Below, in pieces: positions 13,709 to 22,515 of a stretch of DNA of 46,583 nt; the stretch's first letter is position 1; every line of letters starts with the position of its first letter. The stretch is taken from positions 1-46,583 of the IMG/VR virus record IMGVR_UViG_3300041955_000110; one strand, written 5' to 3'. A program made the position numbers and the translations under genes. This stretch comes from a virus. Below the pieces are notes generated by a model. It was not told where the DNA came from, made no database searches, and saw nothing but the letters and a program-made list of their open reading frames with translations.

Positions 13709-14127
13709 AAAAGCGGAGGATCAATAGCCGTGACAAGGGATGTGTTGGAGAACGAGAATTTGCAGCCTATCTTACTGCTGCCGGTTTTGAAGCTCATCGC
13801 GGTCAACAACATGCAGGAGGCAATGATAGCCCAGATGTCCGATGCGATGCTTTGGCCGACATACATTTCGAGGTTAAACGAACTCAACGAGGAAATCCTT
13901 ATGACTGGCTGGCTCAATGCATCCGAGATGCTGGTCCGGGCAAGTTACACGTTGTTGCTCATAGGAGGAACAATCATGGATGGATGGCAATCCTCCCTAT
14001 GGAAGACTTGATCCGGCTTCTCATTCTGAGGGATATTTGGTATGGAGACCAAGGACACTCGTTACAACAAAAGCCCAAAGGGACGCGAGCGCTACCAGCG
14101 CGATCAAGGAACACCAAAGCGAGTTGA
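13705..14127 (+). CDS. Holliday-junction-resolvase-like PD-(D/E)XK nuclease (140 aa)
   Basis: ATGA overlap sets the start at 13705. The motif order fits archaeal-type resolvases and related phage endonucleases: GEREFAAYLTAAGF (E16/E18), then GNDSPDVR (D44), then FEVKRTQ (E56-V-K58). The N-terminus is basic. It would cut branched or recombining DNA. The last 30 residues are basic and overlap another frame (see 14042). Confidence 0.8.
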   Translation: MKKRRINSRDKGCVGEREFAAYLTAAGFEAHRGQQHAGGNDSPDVRCDALADIHFEVKRTQRGNPYDWLAQCIRDAGPGKLHVVAHRRNNHGWMAILPMEDLIRLLILRDIWYGDQGHSLQQKPKGTRALPARSRNTKAS

Positions 14128-14212
14128 ACGAGATCATTGTTACGCTACTTCCCCCAAAGGAATAGAAAGGGCTACTCGATGGCGCCGACGAAAACAGATA
14201 AAGACCGGCTGA
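14042..14212 (+). CDS. Overlapping small basic protein with two SPKG repeats (56 aa)
   Basis: ATG at 14042 with GAGGG ten bases upstream, in a different frame from the resolvase tail and the phosphoesterase start. The product holds two similar segments (YNKSPKGRERYQR and YATSPKGIERATR), a repeat style seen in small basic phage proteins. It overlaps both neighbours (86 and 34 bases). Confidence 0.45.
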   Translation: METKDTRYNKSPKGRERYQRDQGTPKRVERDHCYATSPKGIERATRWRRRKQIKTG

Positions 14213-15288
14213 GAGATGCCGAAGAAATCATTCGCCAGAAGCAGGCGCGGCTCACTCTGGTCGAGCGCGAGATCAAGCTTATTCAGCGTGACAATGATGC
14301 TGCTGCGAAGATACGCCGGGAAATTTATGATCTGAAAGAGACAACAGCCGAGCCTCCGGTTTGGATTAGTCGGCTCCGCGATCCTAAGTCTTCCGGCGTT
14401 CCCTGTGCGATCCTAAGCGATGTCCATATGGGCGAACGAGTTGATCGCAACCAAGTCGGCGGGGTTAACATCTTCAATCGCCCTGTCGGTAAGCGCCGAC
14501 TGCATTCCTGGGCGGAAGTCCTTCTCGACCTGTCCTACAATCACATGGTCAACACGGACTACCCCGGTCTCGTGCTCGCCTTCGGTGGCGACATGATCAC
14601 TGGCAATATCCACGACGAGCTTCGAGAGACCAATGATGGGCCAGTGCAGCTTGCCCTCCTCGAACTTCAGGAGCATTTGATTGCCGCGATCACCCTCCTT
14701 GCAGACAAGTTCGGCCGTGTCTTTCTTCCGTGCGTCGTCGGCAATCATGGCCGAGAGACGCTGAAGAAGCGAGCGAAGAACCGGGTCTATACGAGCTACG
14801 AGTGGAACCTCTATTGTCAACTCGAACTCTATTTCAAGAACGACAAACGGGTACAGTTCTTCATCCCGGAAGAGACTGATGCCTATTTCACTGTGCAGGG
14901 GCACCGCTATCTGCTCACGCATGGCGACGATCTGGGCGTCAAAGGCGGCGACGGCATCATCGGGGCTCTCGGGCCGATTGCCCGCGGTACCATGAAGGTG
15001 GGCAACCAGCAGAAGCAGATCGGCCGAGACTTCGACACGCTGCTCATTGGGCATTATCATACCTATCTGCCTCGCTCCGAGGCGGCGCATGTCATTGTCA
15101 ATGGCTGCGTCGTGGGCTACAACGAGTTCGCTCATATCACGCTGCGGGTTCCCTATAGCCGGCCGACGCAAGCGCTTTGGTTCACACATCCCCGGTATGG
15201 CGTCACTTGCCAATGGCCGATGTATCTCGACAAGCTGCCGCGGCCGAAGGCTACGGATTGGGTCACTTGGAACGATAGGAGGGACTGA
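14179..15288 (+). CDS. Calcineurin-like metallophosphoesterase (369 aa)
   Basis: ATG at 14179 with GAAAGGG upstream. An N-terminal coiled coil (residues 5-55) precedes a complete metallophosphoesterase site: D81-x-H83 (SDVHMGE), GGD138, GN189H190, H248 (THGDD) and GH292-x-H294. It probably acts as a DNA nuclease or phosphatase in DNA metabolism. The long insert between motifs and the coiled coil are typical of phage members. Confidence 0.9.
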   Translation: MAPTKTDKDRLRDAEEIIRQKQARLTLVEREIKLIQRDNDAAAKIRREIYDLKETTAEPPVWISRLRDPKSSGVPCAILSDVHMGERVDRNQVGGVNIFNRPVGKRRLHSWAEVLLDLSYNHMVNTDYPGLVLAFGGDMITGNIHDELRETNDGPVQLALLELQEHLIAAITLLADKFGRVFLPCVVGNHGRETLKKRAKNRVYTSYEWNLYCQLELYFKNDKRVQFFIPEETDAYFTVQGHRYLLTHGDDLGVKGGDGIIGALGPIARGTMKVGNQQKQIGRDFDTLLIGHYHTYLPRSEAAHVIVNGCVVGYNEFAHITLRVPYSRPTQALWFTHPRYGVTCQWPMYLDKLPRPKATDWVTWNDRRD

Positions 15289-15449
15289 TGAACGGAAAGC
15301 GGATCGAGGAGATCGAGAAGGAACTTGCCAAGGCTCCGCTAGATTGCACCAATTGCCGGCTCGTTTTCCAGAAGATGTTGGAGGAGATCAAGCAGGCATA
15401 TTACGAGATCGACCAATTGACCAGCTACATTCATGGGAGGGATCGATGA
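15288..15449 (+). CDS. Small coiled-coil protein with a CxxC pair (53 aa)
   Basis: TGATG overlap at its start and ATGA overlap at its end, with GGAGG upstream. The sequence is helical throughout, with DCTNCRL in the middle. Function unknown. Confidence 0.65.
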   Translation: MNGKRIEEIEKELAKAPLDCTNCRLVFQKMLEEIKQAYYEIDQLTSYIHGRDR

Positions 15450-15811
15450 AAATCTATCTTGCCGGACCAATGCGGGGAATTCCGCAGTTCAATTTCCCTG
15501 CGTTCGATTATGCTGCTGCCAAGCTCCGGGAGCAAGGCTTCAATGTTTTCTCGCCGGCCGAGCGCGACCGCTCGATCCATAGCACTCGCCTGGAGGACAA
15601 TCCAACGGGCGATGAGAAGATGGCAGAGCAAGATGTTGGCTTCTCTCTGCGGGAAGCCCTGGCCGCGGATACTCAGTACATAGCTCTGCACGCGGATGGC
15701 ATCGCCTTATTGCCAGGGTGGGAGCAATCGTCTGGAGCAAATGCGGAACTTGCGCTCGCGCGAGCTCTCAGGCTAAGTGTCATTCATCTGGGAGAGGAGT
15801 ATGTTCGATGA
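15446..15811 (+). CDS. DUF4406 nucleoside 2-deoxyribosyltransferase-like protein (121 aa)
   Basis: ATGA start at 15446. MKIYLAGPMRGIP..NFPAFDYAAAKLREQGFNVFSPAE is the hallmark N-terminus of DUF4406, related to nucleoside deoxyribosyltransferases. The segment ADGIALLPGWEQSSGANAELALARAL completes the Rossmann-like fold. It probably acts on a nucleoside or nucleotide. It lies next to a nucleotide pyrophosphohydrolase, suggesting control of the nucleotide pool. Confidence 0.88.
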   Translation: MKIYLAGPMRGIPQFNFPAFDYAAAKLREQGFNVFSPAERDRSIHSTRLEDNPTGDEKMAEQDVGFSLREALAADTQYIALHADGIALLPGWEQSSGANAELALARALRLSVIHLGEEYVR

Positions 15812-16221
15812 GCATGTATCTGGGCGAGGATGTTGAAGCAAGAACTGAATTTGGTAATCCCTTCGCTGATCCTCGTTTGCCTCTTCAGTCACTCCTCGAA
15901 GGCATGAGCAGCGCCAAGCGCAAGGAATATCCAATCACGACCGGCTGCTTCGATTATTTCCGGGATGCTCTATTGGCCGTCGCTCATGTCTCTTACTGCG
16001 GGAACAAGAAACACAATCCTGGTGAGCCACTGCATTGGGCTCGCAGCAAGAGCGCTGACGAGGAGGATGCTATTGGCCGGCATCTTCTGGAGCGCTTCGA
16101 GACCGACGACCTGACGAAAGAGACAGTGGCGGCGCAGCTTGCATGGCGGGCACTCGCGCACCTTCAGAAGGTGTTGGAGAAGAAATACAATATCCAGATG
16201 CCAAAGGGCTGTAAGCCTTAA
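15808..16221 (+). CDS. MazZ-like dATP/dGTP diphosphohydrolase domain protein (137 aa)
   Basis: ATGA start. The conserved part, KEYPITTGCFDYFRDALLAVA, then SYCGNKKHNPGEPLHWARSKS, then a DAIGRHLLE segment and a QLAWRALAHLQ segment, matches the family that includes MazZ, which hydrolyses purine dNTPs in some phages. It would shape purine dNTP pools. No PurZ or DatZ partner is visible, so full replacement of adenine is not supported. This is the last plus-strand gene, and its stop overlaps the end of the convergent late operon. Confidence 0.75.
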   Translation: MSMYLGEDVEARTEFGNPFADPRLPLQSLLEGMSSAKRKEYPITTGCFDYFRDALLAVAHVSYCGNKKHNPGEPLHWARSKSADEEDAIGRHLLERFETDDLTKETVAAQLAWRALAHLQKVLEKKYNIQMPKGCKP

Positions 16222-16511
16222 TGGGGTGAGAACGGCCAAACGTGGTAACTGATCCAGCCGGCGATTGTTCCTACGATAGCCGCGGCGCCGGCCAATTTCC
16301 CCTGATTGATTTCTAGGCGCCGCATGCGGGTATCCAAGTCTTTTCGGCTCCTCTCGCAATTCATATTGTCTTCTGTGATAGTTGCGAGAGTTGTCTTGAA
16401 CCCCTCCAGCAATCCCTCTAGGCGGCCACTCGTATTCTCCAAACGGGAGAGGGCTTGCCGGATGTCGGACATCTCGAAATTGGAGATCGGAACTGGAGCT
16501 TCACCGGGCAT
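16218..16511 (-). CDS. Coiled-coil protein with C-terminal membrane anchor (97 aa)
   Basis: This is the last gene of the late operon. Residues 15-70 form a heptad-like helix (LSRLENTSGRLEGLLEGF), and residues 72-92 a transmembrane helix (LAGAAAIVGTIAGWISYHVW). The layout resembles XhlA-type membrane proteins linked to lysis or virion entry. Its 3' end overlaps the plus-strand gene by four bases. Confidence 0.65.
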   Translation of the reverse strand: MPGEAPVPISNFEMSDIRQALSRLENTSGRLEGLLEGFKTTLATITEDNMNCERSRKDLDTRMRRLEINQGKLAGAAAIVGTIAGWISYHVWPFSPH

Positions 16512-16518
16512 AGCATCC

Positions 16519-19500
16519 TCATTTCTTCATCTGCTTCAGGATCGCGGCGCCTTGATCGGCTGTCCGTAAGACGCCGAAATAAAGCTGATCGATGAGTTGA
16601 CGTTTCTCATACGCTGCGACCTTCGGGTTCTGATCGATCCACCGGACCATCTTCAGTTGGTTAGAGAGAGATTTGTAGAGGCCATCGAGGGCTTCAAAGC
16701 GCTCATTCTCGCCACTCGCGGTTATCTCCTTAATGGCCTGGACGTTACCAGCATTCGCTTCGCCGTTCAAGGTGTCATGGTACGATTTCGCCTTGAAGTA
16801 GTCCGAGTAGAAATCCTCTACATTCTGGCTAGTGGCACCAGGATACCGCGCCACGAAGGCCCTCACGACTGGGACATCGGAGAGCTTCCATTCCGGCCGT
16901 TCGCCACTGCCCTGGACCCCTGCGGCCTCGTTTAGACCGCTCTTGCGGAGCCCATAATCAGCCGCCTGTAGGGCATATTCCCCAAGGTTGCCTGTCCAGG
17001 CCCGGATGTAATTGTCGATCAGGGCGGGGCTCGTAAGAGCATGCGCGACCCCTCCCATAAAGCCCCCACCCATAGCCGCCTTCTCCATCCCAGGGAAGGC
17101 CGACATCAGCCGGCCGACCGTCTTGGCGGTGTCAGAGGTGTAGGGGGTAAACTGGTACTCTGGGAGGAATTTCTCGGCGTAGCCAGGGATGAGGGTTCTG
17201 CCGGTGAAGGCATCCCGATTGTTCATCTGGCTCACGACGGGGCCGAAGGCGTTGGGAAGGAGGGTCTGACTGCCGGCCGCCGTCATAAGGCCTCCGATGA
17301 GCCCCTCCATCGCTTTCGGGTTATGCTGGTAGAACTGTTCAGCCAAGCGCTCTGGGATCGACCCGAAGACGACGCCGGCTTGGAAAGGCTTAGGCACCCG
17401 GAAGATGGTGCCATTGTTCACCATGAGCTTACCATCGATCACCCGGAATTGGTCCTGTGGCCGATCCGATTGGCCAGCGGTGATCTTCTGCATCTCGATC
17501 TGCGACGGCGCTTGCCAATGGTCTGTGGGGATGATCCAGAATGCATCTTTCTCCCAGGCCGGGAGCGCCTGATAGCGGCTATCGTCTTTGTTCATGGCCC
17601 AGAGAGCGAGCGACGGCAGCGTGATCGTTGCGCCGAGCATGGTGATTGTCTTGATCGGATTGGTGCCGAGAGCGCGCACGATGCGATCACTATCCTGGAG
17701 AGCGATGTTCGAGAAGGCGGCAATCGAATTCCAAGCATTCATCTTGGCGCCGATGCGTGCAGCATCGACGGCAGTGTTGCGGGAGACCCATCCTGCCTCG
17801 ATCAGTTGCCGTTTGCCAACGCTGTCAGTCTTGATTGCGTCTTTCAGATTGACGCCGGGCGCAAGCGCATATTCTCCTTTCGCCGGTAGCCCTGAAATCG
17901 GCGCCCCTTCTTCCGCTCCCAAATGTGCCGGAAGGTTTGGAGTGAACCGATTGTTCGAGAATTGACTGGCAGTGCTCTCACGAAGCTGCTGCCGCAGGGA
18001 ACGCTTGAATGCTCCCAGATGACTGGCAGAGGTGGCGATTTCGGTGCCAAGCTGGAGTGGATGAATGATGTAGCGGCTGATAGGCTGAAAGGGAAGTCCG
18101 AGCACTGCGCCGGCCTTCTGCAAATAGGACGCATTCGGATCAATGACGACATTCCAGCTTCGGGTAAAGAGCCCGGTCTGCCCTGTAAGGTCGCGGAGAT
18201 CGTTCTGGAGATAGTTGCGGTTCAAGGTCACGAATGACTGTTGACCGCCTCCAGCCTTGCGCCATTCCCAATACGACTTATCCTGCAGGAATGCGCTCAT
18301 CATTCCATCCGCCATATTGACTGGCGTAAAGACCCCCTTGGCTGTAGTGACGACTGCATAAATCAGATCACGGAACAGATGGCGCATCTGAAAGGCCGGA
18401 TCGAGCACGGCGCCGGCCCGAAGATAGGAAGCAAACTTGCTCATCGATTTGGTCATCCAAGTCGCCGTATCCTGGTCGAGCCCCTTCATCATCGAGGCCA
18501 GATCGTCACCGACGCGATAGGTGGTGCGGATGCCATTGCGATAGACGGAGATTGTATCTTTGCCGCCAAGCTGTGAGGCGCCGGCCAAGGCTTCGGTTAA
18601 ATCATCCATACCCTTCGGAGCCGCGAGGAGCTTCTGGGCGCCTTTCACATCGCCGGCCGGGAGAACTGTAGTGCCGATCTCTTTCTCCAGGGCACCGCCT
18701 TGCTCCAGCAGATTGATGAGCTTATTGCCAACTTCGTTCTTCGCAGCGAGCGCATGCAGAAGGTAAGTGTTCTTGACCACGCTCTCAACCGGATCGATGA
18801 TGCGGAGATCGGCGCCCTTGATGCTCTTGATCGGGTTCCAAGCCTGGAGATTGTTGCGGCCGATGCCGGCATGATCGAAGAAGTTGGGGTCTTCGAGAAC
18901 GCGATGGAAGGGCACATAGAGTTTGTTGGCCTCCAGCATTTGCCGGTAAGCCTTCTCGCTGAGAACCCCGCTGTCCCGCAGATAGGCGCTAAGATTGTTT
19001 TGATACTTGACCAAGTTCTCCATCACGGAACCGTACTTGCTGATGTATTGGCCATTGCCGAGATGCATCAGGATCGAAGTATCGAGGCCAGTATTGATGC
19101 CGCGCTTCTCCAGTTCGAGCGCGCGAGCAGCCACGACGAAATGTGTGAACCGCTCCAGATCGTCATTCACTGGCTTCAGGATCGTCTCCAAACTATCACC
19201 GATCTTGGCATAGGAGTGGAAACCAAATTGCTCGTTGCGAAGCCAGTTGTGTGCTTTGCCGGCCCAATCCGCAAAGAGGCGAAGCATCTTGTAGGGGTCT
19301 TCAGCCGCGAGCGACGGCTTGATTGCGGCGTCCTCAACCGCTTTGCGTGCTGGAGTGAACTTGTCCATGAAGTTGGTATAGAAGTCATTGAAGCTCCACC
19401 GCGGCGTCGGTGTGCTTTCGTTGCGGCTGATCTTCTCGCGCAGATAATCGTGTGCATCGGCCAAAGCAGGAGACTTATCCTCGATAGCTTTCCAAGGACG

Positions 19501-20979
19501 CGGCGGCTCCTCTCCGAAATGGGGCTCCCACCAGCGCGGAATATCTGGCGGCAACCCTCCACCACCTCCGATCCCTTTGAGCGAAGCAGGACCAGTCTTC
19601 GGAGCTTCTTCATGTGGAGGAACCCATTTGCCTTCCTTCATCGTCGGCAAAGTCTGGTTCACAATGTCCAGATAAGGATTGAGCTTCTTGCCGAATTGCT
19701 TGGTGAAGATCGGCATATCCTTCCTGATTTCAGGATTGGAGAGCCATGCACCGATAGCATCAGCCATCATCTCTTGAGGCTTCGCCTTATAGTCAGGATA
19801 TTTTTCTTTTAATTTTGGAGCCCAACGATTTTGAGCTTCTTGCATCTCCTCCCATAATTTCCCATCTAAATTCTTTTTTAGATCAATTGATGTTGAAAGA
19901 TAAGAACCTTTCCCTCCACCCAAAACAAACCAATCTAAAGCATGGCCGACCTCATGATAAAGAGTTTCAGACCGTCCTACTCCCACCCATTCTCGCATCT
20001 GATAGTCAGGATTATCAGATAAATAAACATGGGCCTCATGTCGTCCAGTAGAATAAAGAGTGGCATGAAAGGAAGGCCCTGCTTCTTTCCCTTCTTCTAT
20101 AGCTCGAAGAGAAGAAGCAGAAGGCCCGATCTGGAATTTGAAACCTGCCCGCCGCCCAAATTCTTCCAAATGAGAGCCAATCTCTCCTACCGCGGGGACA
20201 ACTTCTCCATTAGGAAGACGCCGAGTTGTAATGACATTCCGCGCTTCAGAAGTCCATCGCTCCCAATCTGGGATAGCTTGTTGTTGAGTAAGCCCAGAAT
20301 AATGTGTAGGAAGATCGGAGCCCTCTGAAAGCATCTCTTGCGCGAGCACAGGATTGTTGTGCATGTCGGTCGCCACTTCAGCCGGATGGATGCCATAGTC
20401 GTTCCAGAGGCGCCCTAGCTTGTCGAGCACCTGCGGAGGAAGGCGCGGCGTCCCATCCCTACTGGCTATGGCCAGGGTTGAATTGACAAACTCACGATCT
20501 CCAGGGATGCCTCCAACAGGGCGCTCGACCACACGCCCCATAAAAGCTCTGAGAGTTGTTGGCATATGCATACCAGTGAGAATGCCGGTGATCTGTCCTG
20601 CTTGATCAAGCTCATTAGCAGTCTTCTCGACATCCTGGGCGCGGGAAGTGGCGCCTGAGATAAAGCCGGCCGCGAGCCCTCCACCGGCCTGCAGGATATG
20701 ATTGACTGCATCGGCGCCCCAAGCTGCGGAGGAAGTGATCGTGTGAGGAACGGCACCGATGCCGAGAGGATAATGGCTCGTGAATTTCTCGACCGCAGCT
20801 TCGTTTTCGGGCGAGAAGCCCCACTCGGAGGGCTTACCGAAGTCTTTCATAGCCTGAGAGCCTGCAGCCTTCATGGCCTGATCGAGCGCTCGACCGAAGG
20901 CATCTCCATCCTTCAAGCGGTCGAGATACGCTTGAGGCACACCTCCCATATCGCTGAGATTGAGATCATCTTCAGCCAT
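16519..20979 (-). CDS. Giant internal virion (ejection) protein with a zincin domain (1486 aa)
   Basis: The ATG at 20979 overlaps the previous stop as TGATG, with GGAGGG upstream. Residues about 210-400 contain YHEVGHALD (HExxH at 342-346) and a downstream QEMMADAIGAW with a probable third ligand Glu at about 403. This is the pattern of ATLF-like gluzincin metallopeptidases. The segment KFASYLRAGAVLDPAFQMRHLFRD (about 860-885) resembles the large polyvalent-protein domain LPD38. Position after the nozzle and two smaller internal proteins fits the gp16-type protein that is ejected and spans the envelope. The zincin may process virion or host proteins on entry. The zincin-coding DNA is unusually AT-rich. 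Confidence 0.85.
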   Translation of the reverse strand: MAEDDLNLSDMGGVPQAYLDRLKDGDAFGRALDQAMKAAGSQAMKDFGKPSEWGFSPENEAAVEKFTSHYPLGIGAVPHTITSSAAWGADAVNHILQAGGGLAAGFISGATSRAQDVEKTANELDQAGQITGILTGMHMPTTLRAFMGRVVERPVGGIPGDREFVNSTLAIASRDGTPRLPPQVLDKLGRLWNDYGIHPAEVATDMHNNPVLAQEMLSEGSDLPTHYSGLTQQQAIPDWERWTSEARNVITTRRLPNGEVVPAVGEIGSHLEEFGRRAGFKFQIGPSASSLRAIEEGKEAGPSFHATLYSTGRHEAHVYLSDNPDYQMREWVGVGRSETLYHEVGHALDWFVLGGGKGSYLSTSIDLKKNLDGKLWEEMQEAQNRWAPKLKEKYPDYKAKPQEMMADAIGAWLSNPEIRKDMPIFTKQFGKKLNPYLDIVNQTLPTMKEGKWVPPHEEAPKTGPASLKGIGGGGGLPPDIPRWWEPHFGEEPPRPWKAIEDKSPALADAHDYLREKISRNESTPTPRWSFNDFYTNFMDKFTPARKAVEDAAIKPSLAAEDPYKMLRLFADWAGKAHNWLRNEQFGFHSYAKIGDSLETILKPVNDDLERFTHFVVAARALELEKRGINTGLDTSILMHLGNGQYISKYGSVMENLVKYQNNLSAYLRDSGVLSEKAYRQMLEANKLYVPFHRVLEDPNFFDHAGIGRNNLQAWNPIKSIKGADLRIIDPVESVVKNTYLLHALAAKNEVGNKLINLLEQGGALEKEIGTTVLPAGDVKGAQKLLAAPKGMDDLTEALAGASQLGGKDTISVYRNGIRTTYRVGDDLASMMKGLDQDTATWMTKSMSKFASYLRAGAVLDPAFQMRHLFRDLIYAVVTTAKGVFTPVNMADGMMSAFLQDKSYWEWRKAGGGQQSFVTLNRNYLQNDLRDLTGQTGLFTRSWNVVIDPNASYLQKAGAVLGLPFQPISRYIIHPLQLGTEIATSASHLGAFKRSLRQQLRESTASQFSNNRFTPNLPAHLGAEEGAPISGLPAKGEYALAPGVNLKDAIKTDSVGKRQLIEAGWVSRNTAVDAARIGAKMNAWNSIAAFSNIALQDSDRIVRALGTNPIKTITMLGATITLPSLALWAMNKDDSRYQALPAWEKDAFWIIPTDHWQAPSQIEMQKITAGQSDRPQDQFRVIDGKLMVNNGTIFRVPKPFQAGVVFGSIPERLAEQFYQHNPKAMEGLIGGLMTAAGSQTLLPNAFGPVVSQMNNRDAFTGRTLIPGYAEKFLPEYQFTPYTSDTAKTVGRLMSAFPGMEKAAMGGGFMGGVAHALTSPALIDNYIRAWTGNLGEYALQAADYGLRKSGLNEAAGVQGSGERPEWKLSDVPVVRAFVARYPGATSQNVEDFYSDYFKAKSYHDTLNGEANAGNVQAIKEITASGENERFEALDGLYKSLSNQLKMVRWIDQNPKVAAYEKRQLIDQLYFGVLRTADQGAAILKQMKK
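19790..20340. other. AT-rich segment covering the zincin domain
   Basis: Within an otherwise GC-rich gene, I counted 42 G or C in the 120 bases 19801-19920 (35%). Codon choice shifts to A/T-ending codons through about 20330. The segment coincides with the HEVGH domain, suggesting a domain gained from another genome. Confidence 0.6.
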
Positions 20980-22514
20980 CACTTCCCTCCAGGTCCATAC
21001 TGCGGGGCCCCGGTTAATCCCGTAGCGAAGCTATTGATCGATTGATCCATCGAAGTGAGGAAGGGCGCATAGAATTTCGGGTTGCCGATGTAGTCAGGCT
21101 TATTGGGATTGAACAGATCGGCCGGGTTCTTGCCAGGAGTGTTGCGGTATTCCTCCTCTGCCTGATGCACAGCATAGAGAAACTTGGCATAGTTCAAGTG
21201 CCCGGTCTGATCGAGATGGCCCATCATCGGGTTCGAGTGATCGATCAACGGCATCACACCTTTCACGGCTTCACCCCTTAGCCGGCTCAACTTTGTATCG
21301 CCCATCTGCGGATCAAAAATCCAATTGCGAAGTTCATTAAAGTCCGCATTGGTCAAACCTCCAGCTTCTCCAGGTTCCTTCGTCCGCGCCTTCATAAGAT
21401 CATCGATGGTCACGCTCTTTGGGTCCTGAATGATCTTGGTGCCGAGATCAGCAAATGTCGTCCGAGAAACTTTGGCCTCTGTCTCAGGCTTATTTTCCCG
21501 TTCGACAAGCGCATGCAAATTCTCTTTGCCTCGCCAGTCGCCGGCAAGTGCAGGATCATGCATCGCTTCTCGCAGATTGAAATTCTTCGGATCATCGAAG
21601 GCGGCAGTGATATGCTTATCCATCGCAGCATCACGCTGCTCCTGCCGAGCTTCCTTCTGCTGTTGCGCTTCCCATCTGGCATCGGCACGCGCAGCCCGCA
21701 ATTCGCTTGCTGCCACTTTGGCCAGGGTTTGCACTTCAGCACCCTTGATGTAGTCGGGATATTTGGCCGAGTATGCCTGAGCAGTCGCTTCAGGATCGCT
21801 CGATTGCTGGATGGCTCCAATGGCAGCAGCTTTAACATAACCCTCCTTCATCTTTTGCGGGAGCGTTATGCTGGCGGTCGCTAAGGCTTCTCCTTTCAGA
21901 TTAGGATAGGACGCTAGAATTGCTTTGGTTTGCTCATCAACGCTTCGCAGCAGGAAAGGCAGAGAACCTGGATCACGCATAAGGGTATTCGACCCTCGAT
22001 TAGATAACGTATCTAAATCAACTTCCGCCCCTTTTGCGGCGAGCCGGCCTAAACCATCTGCGGCCTTAGCTTGGAATTGATTGGTAAGTGCTTCCACACG
22101 ACGCTGAGCCCATTCTACTCCCCGTTCAGTCGTAAACCCTTTAGAGAATTTGTCCATCGTCTCTTGAAAAGGGCCTTGCATAAAGCGAGCTGCGACAGTG
22201 TGATCATGTGGGTCCGCGTTTTCAAGAGTGGTGTCTAGGGCATGGGATAATGTATCATAAGCGGTAGCCTCCGCTGCGACACCGCGGCTGAGTTCCTTAT
22301 GATACATGCTGTCTTCAACAGCTTGCCCCAGATCGCGGACCCCTCCACCGATCTCTCGCCCGGCCTGTGCTCCAGTGCGCTCGATGCTGGAACCGAGTTC
22401 TGTATAGATACGGTTGACCCGATTGGCCGCTTGTGACGTAGCTTCTATGCCGCGCTCATCAGGCCGTATCGTGCCCAGAGACGGATCATAAGTCGGGATA
22501 TTCCCTTGTGCCAT
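20979..22514 (-). CDS. Internal virion protein, gp15-like position (511 aa)
   Basis: The ATG at 22514 directly follows the previous stop (TAACATG), with GGGGA upstream; an earlier TTG is less likely. The sequence is almost wholly helical and charged, with no membrane segment and few Cys, and has a long coiled-coil part (ASELRAARADARWEAQQQ, residues about 275-295). It lies between a small Gly/Ala-rich protein and the giant zincin protein. That matches the gp14-gp15-gp16 order of ejection proteins in T7-like phages. Confidence 0.75.
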   Translation of the reverse strand: MAQGNIPTYDPSLGTIRPDERGIEATSQAANRVNRIYTELGSSIERTGAQAGREIGGGVRDLGQAVEDSMYHKELSRGVAAEATAYDTLSHALDTTLENADPHDHTVAARFMQGPFQETMDKFSKGFTTERGVEWAQRRVEALTNQFQAKAADGLGRLAAKGAEVDLDTLSNRGSNTLMRDPGSLPFLLRSVDEQTKAILASYPNLKGEALATASITLPQKMKEGYVKAAAIGAIQQSSDPEATAQAYSAKYPDYIKGAEVQTLAKVAASELRAARADARWEAQQQKEARQEQRDAAMDKHITAAFDDPKNFNLREAMHDPALAGDWRGKENLHALVERENKPETEAKVSRTTFADLGTKIIQDPKSVTIDDLMKARTKEPGEAGGLTNADFNELRNWIFDPQMGDTKLSRLRGEAVKGVMPLIDHSNPMMGHLDQTGHLNYAKFLYAVHQAEEEYRNTPGKNPADLFNPNKPDYIGNPKFYAPFLTSMDQSINSFATGLTGAPQYGPGGK

Positions 22515-22515
22515 G

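Noticed and set aside
14413-15213. 266-codon minus-strand ORF
   Set aside because: Antisense to the metallophosphoesterase, whose five active-site motifs are intact on the plus strand.
15808-16221. Evidence for a 2-aminoadenine (Z) genome
   Set aside because: A MazZ-like domain alone is common in phages; PurZ and DatZ are not present in the window.
17041-19812. Several plus-strand ORFs of 100-370 codons
   Set aside because: They are shadows of the 1486-residue minus-strand ejection protein; composition is His/Arg/Leu-rich and no ribosome sites fit.
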